Source: Akkermansiaceae bacterium
Lineage (GTDB): Bacteria; Verrucomicrobiota; Verrucomicrobiia; Verrucomicrobiales; Akkermansiaceae
DNA: 53,000 nucleotides
Reading direction: 5' to 3'
Assembly: GCA_021202525.1 (NCBI GenBank)
Contig: JAJQCV010000059.1
Span: 1 to 53,000 of the forward strand
In this document: piece after piece, positions 38,269-46,146 of the stretch
Layout: each line of letters begins with the position of its first letter
How positions within the stretch are numbered: the first letter of the stretch is position 1
The notes under the pieces: model-generated
What the model was told of the DNA's origin: nothing
Databases searched by the model: none
The model's input: the letters and a program-made list of their open reading frames with translations, nothing else
Made by a program: the position numbers and the translations under genes

Positions 38269-39330
38269 TCAGCCCTGAACGGGCCTGAGCGTGGAGTTTT
38301 CCAGCTGGAAGACCGGAAGAGGGCATGGCGTATTGTGCAGCCAGTCCAGATGCGTGGTGGTGATGAGGCTCTGCGCGTCCGCAGGCAGGGCCTGGAGGAA
38401 GGCAATCCGGCGCGTGGGGTCCAGTTCCCCGAAGACGTCGTCAATGAGGTGGATGGGTGTGTGCCCTGTTTCTTCCGTTAGCAGGGATGACTGCGCCAGC
38501 TTCAGGGAGATGGCTATGGTCCGCTGCTGCCCTTCCGAGGCGAATTGGGCGGCGCTTCTGCCGTTAAGAGTGATTTCCAGGTCGTCCCGGTGCGGGCCGC
38601 TCTGGGTTTGTCCGTACCGGATGTCCCGGTCCAGCCCGGCGCACATCCGTTCGTACAGGTCTCCTTCCTCCGCCGCCCGGTAGGCCGCCCCTACCTGTTC
38701 CTCCCTGCCGCCGATGCGGCGGTACGCCATGATGATGTGGGGCAGGAGAAGTTCCAGAAGGCTGGCGCGCAGGCTTCTCAATTCCGTGCCGTACAGGGCA
38801 AGCTGCCGCGTATAGGCGTCTATCTGGAGCCTGTCCCGGCTTTTGTGCTTGAGCAGGTGGTTGCGCGTTTTCAGCGCCCTTCTGTAGCTGAACAGGGCCG
38901 TCCGGTAGCCGGGGTGCCACTGGGTGCCCAGAAAGTCCATGTATTTCCGGCGCGCATCGGCTCCGGCCCGTACCAGGGAGAGGTCGTCATTGCCCATCCA
39001 GACGACGGGGTAGCTGTCCGCCAAGTAGCTGCGCTGGTCCCTGCGCGGTTCTCCGTTCACCTGGAGGTCCGGGGCATCCGGAGTCCACAGGATGCGCCGG
39101 ATCTGTCCCGGCAGTTCCCCCCGGATGCCGAATGACTGTTTGCCGTGGGCCGCCAGGGGGCCGGGGCGCGCCGTGCGCGGGGATTGCAGGCGCAGCAGGA
39201 AGCAGACCGCCTCCAGCAGGCTGGTTTTTCCCTGGGCATTGTTTCCCAGGATGACGGCTCCCTGCTGGGGTATCTGCCAGGAAAAGCTGCCGTAGCAGCG
39301 GAAGTCTATCAGTTTCAGCCTGGAGAGCAT
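38269..39330 (-). CDS. recF: DNA replication and repair protein RecF
   Basis: RecF is an SMC-like ATPase that helps load RecA at single-strand gaps. The 353-residue protein shows the Walker A loop GNNAQGKTSLLEAV near residue 29, the ABC signature FASEGQQRTIAISLKLAQSS and Walker B with D-loop PIHLIDDVFGELDPTRR. The N-terminus MLSRLKLIDFRCY is typical, fixing the start at 39330. The plsC-like gene lies 25 bases upstream on the same strand. recF is usually near dnaN; here it follows cmk and plsC instead. Confidence 0.95.
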   Translation of the reverse strand: MLSRLKLIDFRCYGSFSWQIPQQGAVILGNNAQGKTSLLEAVCFLLRLQSPRTARPGPLAAHGKQSFGIRGELPGQIRRILWTPDAPDLQVNGEPRRDQRSYLADSYPVVWMGNDDLSLVRAGADARRKYMDFLGTQWHPGYRTALFSYRRALKTRNHLLKHKSRDRLQIDAYTRQLALYGTELRSLRASLLELLLPHIIMAYRRIGGREEQVGAAYRAAEEGDLYERMCAGLDRDIRYGQTQSGPHRDDLEITLNGRSAAQFASEGQQRTIAISLKLAQSSLLTEETGHTPIHLIDDVFGELDPTRRIAFLQALPADAQSLITTTHLDWLHNTPCPLPVFQLENSTLRPVQG

Positions 39331-39355
39331 GGCCGGCGGGAGTCCGGGGAAGGGA

Positions 39356-39967
39356 TTATTCCGTGGGAAGGGCCCGGATGGCATCCATCATTTTGTCCGT
39401 CAAATGCTGGTATGCCGCCTTGCCCTTGGCATTGAGTTCCGCCGGGGTGAAGGGAACGGGGTCCCCCACCGTCACGGTGACGGGGTGGATTCTGGGGAAG
39501 GAGGAGCCGATGGGGAAGGACTCAAAGGCTCCGCTGATGCGCAGGGGCTGCACGGGGACTTTCGTTTTGCTCAGGATGAGGCCGATGCCGCCCATGCCGT
39601 CGTGGATTTTCCCGTCCGGCGTCCGGGAGCCCTCCGGAAACACAAGGACGCGCTTGCCGGATTTCAGCAGGCGGATGACGTGCTTGAGGCTGGCGGCGTC
39701 CGGGTTTTCCTGGTCGATGGGAATGGCCTGGCACAGGGGGAGCGCCCATTTGAAGATGCCCTTGAACAGGGTTTTGCGGGCAAAGAAGTAGATGCCTTCC
39801 TCATAGGAGATGCCCAGCATGGGCGGGTCCAGAAAGCTCTGGTGGTTGCTGACGATCAGCACGGGGCCGTCCTCAATGAGCTTCTCCCTGTTGACGACCT
39901 TCCAGGAGAAGAAGGCCTTGGAGATGCTTTTGAACAGCGTGTAGAAAACCCAGTAGAAGGAGTTCAT
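39356..39967 (-). CDS. PlsC-type lysophospholipid acyltransferase
   Basis: The 203-residue protein should add a second acyl chain to lysophosphatidic acid at the inner membrane, making phosphatidic acid. It has the catalytic block IVSNHQSFLDPPMLG (N-H-x4-D) and the substrate block VFPEGSRTPDGKIHDG (F-P-E-G-x-R). The start codon overlaps the cmk stop by four bases (ATGA), so the two are translationally coupled. cmk-plsC pairs are common in bacteria, supporting the PlsC call over related acyltransferases. Confidence 0.92.
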   Translation of the reverse strand: MNSFYWVFYTLFKSISKAFFSWKVVNREKLIEDGPVLIVSNHQSFLDPPMLGISYEEGIYFFARKTLFKGIFKWALPLCQAIPIDQENPDAASLKHVIRLLKSGKRVLVFPEGSRTPDGKIHDGMGGIGLILSKTKVPVQPLRISGAFESFPIGSSFPRIHPVTVTVGDPVPFTPAELNAKGKAAYQHLTDKMMDAIRALPTE

Positions 39968-40605
39968 CTGGCGGATAGTTTTTGTTGGATGTTGTCTGTA
40001 ATGAAGTTGACGACCTGGTCAATGCTCATGTCGGACGTGTCCACCAGCAGGGCGTCCTGCGCCTGCGCCAGCGGCGCTGTGGCGCGGGAGGAATCCTTGC
40101 GGTCCCGTTCCGCGATGGAGTCCGTCAGCCCTTCCGCGGCGCGGCGCGCGGCCCGGACTTCTTCCGAGGCGGTGACGAAGTACTTGAACGGCGTGTCCGG
40201 GAAGACTACGGTGCCTATGTCCCGGCCTTCCATGACCACGGGCTCCTGGCTGTTGTAATCCCTCTGGCGGTTCACCAGCAGGGCGCGGACTTCCGGAATG
40301 GCGGCGATGGTGGATACGTGGTCGTTGACTTCCTGCCGGGTGAGTTCCTCCGTCAGGGGGGAGCCGTTGCAGAGGACGATGGAGCGGCTTCCGTCCTTGC
40401 CGAAGGAGAGGGGAACGGAGGGCAGCGCGGCCAGCACGGCGTCCGTGTCCGCCGGGTCTATTCCCTGTTCCAGCATGTACCAGGTGACGGCCCGGTACAT
40501 GGCCCCCGTGTTGATGAAGGTATAGCCGAGGCGGTCCGCAATGAGTTTGGCGACGGTGGATTTACCGGAAGCGGCGGGGCCGTCAATGGCAATGGCTGGG
40601 TGCAT
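39964..40605 (-). CDS. cmk: Cytidylate kinase
   Basis: Cmk phosphorylates CMP and dCMP to the diphosphates, recycling cytidine nucleotides for RNA, DNA and lipid synthesis. The 213-residue protein has the P-loop GPAASGKSTVAKLIADRLG, the NMP-binding FINTGAMYRAVTWYML and VVMEGRDIGTVVFPD, with the lid region RRAAEGL. Length and motif order are normal. It is coupled to the plsC-like gene by a four-base overlap. A 13-bp hairpin sits in its presumed leader, 22 bases before the ATG. Confidence 0.97.
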   Translation of the reverse strand: MHPAIAIDGPAASGKSTVAKLIADRLGYTFINTGAMYRAVTWYMLEQGIDPADTDAVLAALPSVPLSFGKDGSRSIVLCNGSPLTEELTRQEVNDHVSTIAAIPEVRALLVNRQRDYNSQEPVVMEGRDIGTVVFPDTPFKYFVTASEEVRAARRAAEGLTDSIAERDRKDSSRATAPLAQAQDALLVDTSDMSIDQVVNFITDNIQQKLSAR

Positions 40606-40627
40606 GAGTGTTTTTTGTGTTGTAAAT

Positions 40628-40664
40628 GGGGGCGGAAGCTGTACGAATTGTAGCTTCCGCCCCC
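40628..40664. promoter_or_regulatory. 13-bp perfect inverted repeat in the cmk leader
   Basis: GGGGGCGGAAGCT (40628-40640) and its complement (40652-40664) flank an 11-base loop. It lies between the divergent cmk and acyltransferase genes, without a gene upstream that would need a terminator. In the cmk mRNA it would form a stable hairpin ending 22 bases before the start codon. It could be an attenuator-like element, an operator or an mRNA stabiliser. Confidence 0.5.
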
Positions 40665-40743
40665 GCGGAAATCAAGACTGCGTTCCGGACGGCACGGGAA
40701 AAAGAGTTTCACTTTTTCCCGTAAATCCGTTATACAGCAGGGC

Positions 40744-42585
40744 ATGGGCCGGCTCAAGCACCCGAAGATGGTGGATATCAAAGACATTTTGGACGAAAAT
40801 ACGCGTCTCCCTTCCCTGGTGGCCGCGTCCGCTGAAAAGTTGCTGGGTCTGGAACGTTTGAACAGGGCGTATGACAAGATTGTGCGCGACAAGGAGTCCG
40901 GTTCTCCGGAAAACTTCTTCCAGCTGGCTACCAGGCATTTGAACCTCAAGTTGCAGCTGAGGCCCGGCGACCTGGAAAACATTCCCAAGAAAGGGCCCGT
41001 AGTTGTCGTCGCCAACCATCCCCACGGCCTGTCGGACGGCGTCATGTTCGGGGAATTGCTGACCCGCGTCCGGGAGGATGTACGCATTCTTGCCAATGAA
41101 CAGCTTTCCCTGTGCCAGGAACTGGAACCCTGGCTGATCAAGGTGGACGTGTACGAGGATGAGAACGCCAAACGCAAGAACCTTTCCGGAATGCGGAAGA
41201 TGATTGCCTGGCTGCGCAAGGGCGGCGTGCTGGGCATTTTCCCCGCCGGAACGGCTTCCAGCTTTTCCCTGGCCCACAAGCGGGTGACGGACGATCCGTG
41301 GAACGCCAATATTGCCGCCATTATCCGGCTGACGAAGGCTACCGTGGTTCCAGTGTATTTCCCGGGGCGCAACAGCCTGCTTTTCCAAGGAATTTCCCTG
41401 ATCAACCGCAAGGCGCGCGTCGCGTTCCTGCCGCGTGAGGTGGGCAGGGACGGCCGCCGCACGCACCGCATCGTGGTGGGCAAGCCCATTCCCTTCAGCC
41501 AGCTGGGGCAGTATGATTCCGACGAGGCACTGGTTTCCCATTTGCGCCTGCGCACCTATCTGCTGGGCAAGGGTTATGAAAAGAGCCGCCGCCCCCATGT
41601 GCACAGGAAGGACAAGAAGGCAAAGATGGCTTCCCTGATTCCGCCCGTGCCCGCCAATGACATCCAGGCGGAGATCGACGCCCTTCCTGCGGAGTGCCTG
41701 CACGCGCGCCAGGAGAATGGGGACTGGGACGTGTACGTGGCGGATGCCCTCCAGATTCCCAAAATCCTGATTGAAATAGGCCGCCTGAGGGAATACACGT
41801 TCCGCCAGGTGGGGGAAGGGTCCGGCAAGGCATGCGACCTGGACACGTACGACAACCATTACAAGCACCTGTTCCTCTGGGACCGCGTCCAGAAGAAGAT
41901 TGCGGGCGCCTACCGCATGGGAGAGACGGACAAGATCATTGCCCGCTACGGGGTAAAGGGATTGTACAACGGGGAATATTTTTCATTCTCCCCAGCGGCT
42001 CTCAAAGTGCTGGACCGCTCCCTGGAGATGGGCCGCGCCTTCATTGTGCCGGAATACCAGAAAAGGCCGCTGGCCCTCGGCTTCATCTGGGAGGGCATCG
42101 GCCAGTTCATGGCCCGCAACCACCATTACCGCTATTTGTTCGGGACAGTGAGCATTTCCCGCGACTATTCCAACCTTTCCCGCGCCCTGATCGTCTCCTA
42201 CCTGAAGGCGCATGAAATGGAGCCGGAACTGAGCCGGGAGGTCAAGGCCTACAACCCGCCACGCAAGGCGGACCTGAAGAGGTCGGAATCCTGCATTTTG
42301 CCCATCGGCCTGACGGATGCGCAGGGACTGTCCCAGCTGGTGGCGGACGTGGAGGAGGATGGCAAGGGAATTCCCGTGCTGCTCCGCCAGTATCTCAAAC
42401 TGAACGGGAAGATACTTTCCTTCGGTGTGGACAAGAACTTCGGCGATGTGCTGGACTGCCTCATTCTGGTGGATATTTTCAAGACTCCGGAACGTTCCAT
42501 CAAACGCTACCTGGGCAAGGCCACGTATGAACAGCTTCTGCCCTACATCCAGCAGGAGCAGGAAAGCGGACAGCCGGCGGAATAA
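40744..42585 (+). CDS. Two-domain acyltransferase, OlsF-like (aminolipid synthesis)
   Basis: The 613-residue protein fuses two acyltransferase domains. The N-terminal half is PlsC-like, with NHPHGLSDGVMFGELL (residues 91-106, variant of N-H-x4-D) and GIFPAGTASSFS near 164-175 (variant of FPEGTR). The C-terminal half (about 320-600) resembles the hemolysin/OlsB-type N-acyl-amino-acid synthase of the GNAT fold, with WDVYVADA, GAYRMGE, YNGEYFSFSP and ALGFIWEGIGQFMARN. This order matches OlsF, known in some Bacteroidota and Gammaproteobacteria to make ornithine lipids. A glycine- or other amino-acid lipid is equally possible. Met 40768 is an alternative start. It is divergent from cmk and plsC. 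Confidence 0.82.
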   Translation: MGRLKHPKMVDIKDILDENTRLPSLVAASAEKLLGLERLNRAYDKIVRDKESGSPENFFQLATRHLNLKLQLRPGDLENIPKKGPVVVVANHPHGLSDGVMFGELLTRVREDVRILANEQLSLCQELEPWLIKVDVYEDENAKRKNLSGMRKMIAWLRKGGVLGIFPAGTASSFSLAHKRVTDDPWNANIAAIIRLTKATVVPVYFPGRNSLLFQGISLINRKARVAFLPREVGRDGRRTHRIVVGKPIPFSQLGQYDSDEALVSHLRLRTYLLGKGYEKSRRPHVHRKDKKAKMASLIPPVPANDIQAEIDALPAECLHARQENGDWDVYVADALQIPKILIEIGRLREYTFRQVGEGSGKACDLDTYDNHYKHLFLWDRVQKKIAGAYRMGETDKIIARYGVKGLYNGEYFSFSPAALKVLDRSLEMGRAFIVPEYQKRPLALGFIWEGIGQFMARNHHYRYLFGTVSISRDYSNLSRALIVSYLKAHEMEPELSREVKAYNPPRKADLKRSESCILPIGLTDAQGLSQLVADVEEDGKGIPVLLRQYLKLNGKILSFGVDKNFGDVLDCLILVDIFKTPERSIKRYLGKATYEQLLPYIQQEQESGQPAE

Positions 42586-42644
42586 TTCTTTTCCGGCCCT
42601 TTTTTTCGGCTTTTTCCGGCCTCCTGTTTTTCCGGAGCCGCCGC

Positions 42645-43541
42645 TTATTGGAAATGCCTGTATCCCCCGGGGAGGGATGAGGCGGTTTCCGGCGTCATTT
42701 CCCCGATGACGGTGAGGGGCGTTTCCGGGAAATGTTCGGAGGCCAGGCGCAGGATTTCTTCACGGCGGCGGCGGGGGAAGGTCATCAGCAGTTCGTAATC
42801 CTCCCCGTCCGCAACGGCCTGGACAGCCGTGAATCCCTGCCGGACCGGCAGCAGTTCTTCCTGTACCCGGAATCCCAGCCCGGAGGCGGCGGCAAGGCGG
42901 GGCAGGTCGGCGCCGAGGCCGTCGGAAAGGTCCATCATGGACGTGACCAGTCCGGAGGCGGCCAGAATGCGGCCTTCCCTGATTCTGGGCGTGAACGTGA
43001 GGTGGTGTTCTGTGGGGAAGCTGCCGCCCAGCACGCCCGTGACGGCAATCAGGTCGCCCGCATGGGCGGTGCTGCGCAGGACGGCCTTTCCTTCCGGGAT
43101 TTCCCCGGTCAGGGCCACGCTGATGATCAGCCCGTCGGACGGAAGGCCGGAGCTTTCCCCTCCCGCCAGGCTGATGCCGAACTGTTCCGCCAGTCGCTGC
43201 ATGCCGGCATAAATGCCTTCCACCTGGGAGACGGGGCGGTCCGCATGAATCAGCAGGGTGACCAGCGCATGGCGCGGCACGCCCCCCATGGCTCCGATGT
43301 CCGACACGGCGCGCGCCAGAGCCTTTCTGCCGATCAGTTCCGGGTCCGTGCCGGGGAGGAAGTGCATGCCTTCCACTACGCAGTCGGTCTTCAGGAGCAG
43401 GTCCGCTCCCCTGGCGCTTCTGGCTACGGCGCAGTCGTCTCCAGGGCCGGTGATCAGCCCGTCATTGACGGTCATCAGGGGAAGAAGGCGGCGTATGAGC
43501 GCGTCTTCCCCCACCTGGCGGATGGCGGGATCATGAGCCAT
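42645..43541 (-). CDS. thiL: Thiamine-monophosphate kinase
   Basis: ThiL phosphorylates thiamine monophosphate to the cofactor thiamine diphosphate. The 298-residue protein has ITGPGDDCAVARSARG, VEGMHFLPGTDPELIGRKAL, RAVSDIGAMGGVPRHALVT, SLAGGESSGLPSDGL and SMMDLSDGLGADLPRL, the usual ThiL series. DGEDYELLMTFP near the C-terminus is also typical. The start at 43541 overlaps the CPBP protease gene by 11 bases, so the two genes are probably coupled. Confidence 0.95.
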   Translation of the reverse strand: MAHDPAIRQVGEDALIRRLLPLMTVNDGLITGPGDDCAVARSARGADLLLKTDCVVEGMHFLPGTDPELIGRKALARAVSDIGAMGGVPRHALVTLLIHADRPVSQVEGIYAGMQRLAEQFGISLAGGESSGLPSDGLIISVALTGEIPEGKAVLRSTAHAGDLIAVTGVLGGSFPTEHHLTFTPRIREGRILAASGLVTSMMDLSDGLGADLPRLAAASGLGFRVQEELLPVRQGFTAVQAVADGEDYELLMTFPRRRREEILRLASEHFPETPLTVIGEMTPETASSLPGGYRHFQ

Positions 43542-44394
43542 AGGGCAGCAGCAGGCCGGGGTACAGGATGTTGACCAGGGTGGCGGTGTTGAAAATGCAG
43601 TGGGCAATGATGGGCGTCCAGATGGATTCGGTGTATTCGTACAGCAGCACCAGGATGGCCCCGAACAGGGCCAGGGGAACCAGGGGGACCAGGCTTACGT
43701 GGATGATGCCGAAAAGAAGGGAACTGCTGATCAGGGCGAACCACGCTCCCGTGTATTTTTTCATGATGGGGTACAGGTAGCCCCGGAAGATGAGTTCCTC
43801 CACGATGGGCGCGGCAATGGCGGCGCTGAAGCAGATAACGGCAATGAGGGGGACGTTGTCGGAATGCCGGAGCACGGAGACGATGGATTGTTCCGCCGGG
43901 GCGTGGGTCACCCGTTCAATCCATTCGAACAGCCCCATCTGGGCCAGAAGGAAATGGAGGGCAAGAACCAGCAGGTAGCCGCAAACGGGCGCGTAAAGCA
44001 GGATTTTCAGGGAGTGCTTCTTCAGTCCCAGGGCCTCCATTCTGCCGCTGTGGAACATGCGCACCAGCAGGACGAAGGCCAGAATGAGGTTCAGGCAGGT
44101 GCCGTTGAATACCTTGTAGCTGTCCAGCTCCATGTTTGTGGTGGTGGGCGGGGCGGAAGCGCCGGGAGGCGTAGCCGCGGCCATCAGGGCGCCCATGCTG
44201 AAGTACAGGATGACGATGCCGCACATTGCCATGTCCAGTCCGTCCAGATGATCGACGGGAATATTCCATTTCAACGGGCGCTTCATGCCGTGGGCCTGGG
44301 ATTGGCGGCACACGCCCGCTGCTACGGCGATAAGCATGATGGCGATCAAGGTGGCCGAAAACAGGGTGATGAGCTGGTCCGTTAATTCATTCAT
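43531..44394 (-). CDS. CPBP-family intramembrane metalloprotease
   Basis: The 287-residue protein is a multi-pass inner-membrane protein of the CPBP (Abi/CaaX protease) family. The catalytic motifs are all present: EELIFRGYLYPIMKKY (E-E-x3-R), LLFGIIHVSLVPLVP with the active His, and AHCIFNTATLVN (H-x3-N). N-terminal helices span about residues 7-25, and more hydrophobic segments lie between. Substrates of bacterial CPBP proteases are mostly unknown. thiL starts inside its end, an 11-base overlap. Confidence 0.92.
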   Translation of the reverse strand: MNELTDQLITLFSATLIAIMLIAVAAGVCRQSQAHGMKRPLKWNIPVDHLDGLDMAMCGIVILYFSMGALMAAATPPGASAPPTTTNMELDSYKVFNGTCLNLILAFVLLVRMFHSGRMEALGLKKHSLKILLYAPVCGYLLVLALHFLLAQMGLFEWIERVTHAPAEQSIVSVLRHSDNVPLIAVICFSAAIAAPIVEELIFRGYLYPIMKKYTGAWFALISSSLLFGIIHVSLVPLVPLALFGAILVLLYEYTESIWTPIIAHCIFNTATLVNILYPGLLLPYGS

Positions 44395-44598
44395 GAGGCA
44401 GATGAGCTTGGAATGATGCGCCGTTCCCGGCAACGTGGCGCTGTCCGGGGAAAGGTACATGCTTCTTTAGTGGAAATATAGCGATTTGCCAGAAGAAAGT
44501 GAGCTATCGCTCCGCGTTCCTGAAAAAAAATCATTCGGGAGGGAATGAATACTTTTCAAGGAAAAGCGGGTATGCTACGTTCGCAACGGATTATCGCC

Positions 44599-45981
44599 AT
44601 GAATATTCAACCCAAAATCACGCCCGTGCTGGACCCCGGCTTCGTGCCGGCCGTTCTTTGGAATCAAGCATTTGAAGCCAAAGCTGCTGCCGATCCCGCC
44701 TCCCATCAAGTGGATATCGCCCTGACCCGCAATGACGGGACCTGCTTCCGCTGGTCTGGCAAGCTTCTCCCCCACACCGGAGAAAACGTTGCCCTGAATG
44801 AAACCTATGTGGAACGCATCGTGAAATTCCTGCTGTGGCAGAAGGGCGGCAACATCATCCTTGTTGCCGGCGATGACGCCATTGCGGACATGCTGGCTTC
44901 CCGCTACTGCAAGGGCGGCATCCGTGAGTTTGACTGGGACTTCATCGGCAAGAAGATTTACGGCTCCCCGATTGAGGTGAAGAAGGTATCCGTGGAGGAA
45001 CTGCCTGAGGAATATTCCGGCTCCATGACGCTGGGCCGCAATCTGGACGGTTACCGCATCGGCTTTGACCTGGGCGGCTCCGACCGCAAGTGCGCCGCCG
45101 TGGTCAACGGGGAAGTGGTCTTTTCCGAGGAAGTCGTGTGGGACCCGTATTTCCAGAAGGACCCGCAGTACCACATCGAAGGCATCCAGGATTCCCTGGA
45201 ACGCGCCGCCGCCCATCTTCCGCGCGTGGACGCCATCGGCGGTTCCTCCGCCGGCGTCATCATCAACAGCGAGGTGCGCACCTCCTCCCTCTTCCGCGGC
45301 GTCAGCCAGGAGGACATTGAAAAGACCCTGGGCAAGGTGTTCCGCACCCTGCAGAAGGAAAAATGGAACAACATTCCCTTTGAAGTGGTGAACGACGGTG
45401 AAGTGACCGCCCTCGCCGGAGCCATGGGCATGAACGACAACGCCGTGCTCGGCGTCGCCATGGGCACTTCCGAGGCCGCCGGCTATGTGGACCCGGAAGG
45501 CCACATCAAGCCCTGGCTGAACGAACTCGCCTTCGCCCCCGTGGATTATTCCGAGGAAGGCGGCGTGGACGAATGGTCCAAGGACATGGGCGTGGGCGCC
45601 CTCTACTTCTCCCAGCAGGCCGTGGCCCGTCTGGCCCCCCGCGCCGGGTTCCAGTTTGAAGGCATGCCCTTCCCGGAACAGCTCAAGAAGGTGCAGGCTG
45701 CCATGGCCGAAGGCGACGAACGCGCCCGCAAGATTTATGAAACCATCGGCGTGCACTTCGGCTATGCCATCGCGCACTACGCCAGGTTTTACGATATCCG
45801 CAACCTGCTCTTCCTGGGCCGCGTGGCTTCCGGAGACGGCGGCCAGATCATCATTGACAAGGCTGAAGAAGTGCTGCGCACCGAATTCCCGCAGTTGAAG
45901 ATCCAGCTGCGCGTGCCGGATGAAAAGACCAAGCGCCACGGCCAGGCCGTAGCGGCGGCCTCCCTGCCGGCTATTTCCTGA
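44599..45981 (+). CDS. ROK-family protein with long N-terminal extension
   Basis: The 460-residue protein carries an actin-like ATPase/kinase domain of the ROK type from about residue 150, beginning YRIGFDLGGSDRKCAAVVNG, with AIGGSSAGVIINSEVRTSSL, FEVVNDGEVTALAGAMG and GVAMGTSEAAGYVDPEG as phosphate and metal sites. The zinc-binding Cys cluster (CxCGxxGC) of classical ROK proteins is not evident. The first ~150 residues have no match I recognise. Sugar phosphorylation is possible but not shown. The frame is open to 44545, but the ATG at 44599 is preferred. A terminator follows. Confidence 0.8.
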   Translation: MNIQPKITPVLDPGFVPAVLWNQAFEAKAAADPASHQVDIALTRNDGTCFRWSGKLLPHTGENVALNETYVERIVKFLLWQKGGNIILVAGDDAIADMLASRYCKGGIREFDWDFIGKKIYGSPIEVKKVSVEELPEEYSGSMTLGRNLDGYRIGFDLGGSDRKCAAVVNGEVVFSEEVVWDPYFQKDPQYHIEGIQDSLERAAAHLPRVDAIGGSSAGVIINSEVRTSSLFRGVSQEDIEKTLGKVFRTLQKEKWNNIPFEVVNDGEVTALAGAMGMNDNAVLGVAMGTSEAAGYVDPEGHIKPWLNELAFAPVDYSEEGGVDEWSKDMGVGALYFSQQAVARLAPRAGFQFEGMPFPEQLKKVQAAMAEGDERARKIYETIGVHFGYAIAHYARFYDIRNLLFLGRVASGDGGQIIIDKAEEVLRTEFPQLKIQLRVPDEKTKRHGQAVAAASLPAIS

Positions 45982-46001
45982 CAAACGGATGGAATTTTAC
46001 A

Positions 46002-46026
46002 GGAGGGACCCGGGCAGGGTCCCTCC
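46002..46026 (+). terminator. Hairpin after the ROK gene
   Basis: A perfect 10-bp stem (GGAGGGACCC / GGGTCCCTCC) has a 5-base loop. The following T tract is weak (TTG). It ends 120 bases before the kinase start. Confidence 0.6.
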
Positions 46027-46146
46027 TTGCCATATACGGAGCATGCGTCCCCTGGCCGGTTTTCCCGGCTGCTCAAAAAACAGAAAAGGACGTGGAGAGG
46101 ATGCCTCCGTTTTTCCATTTTTTCTTCCGCAGACGGCTGTGCTTCC

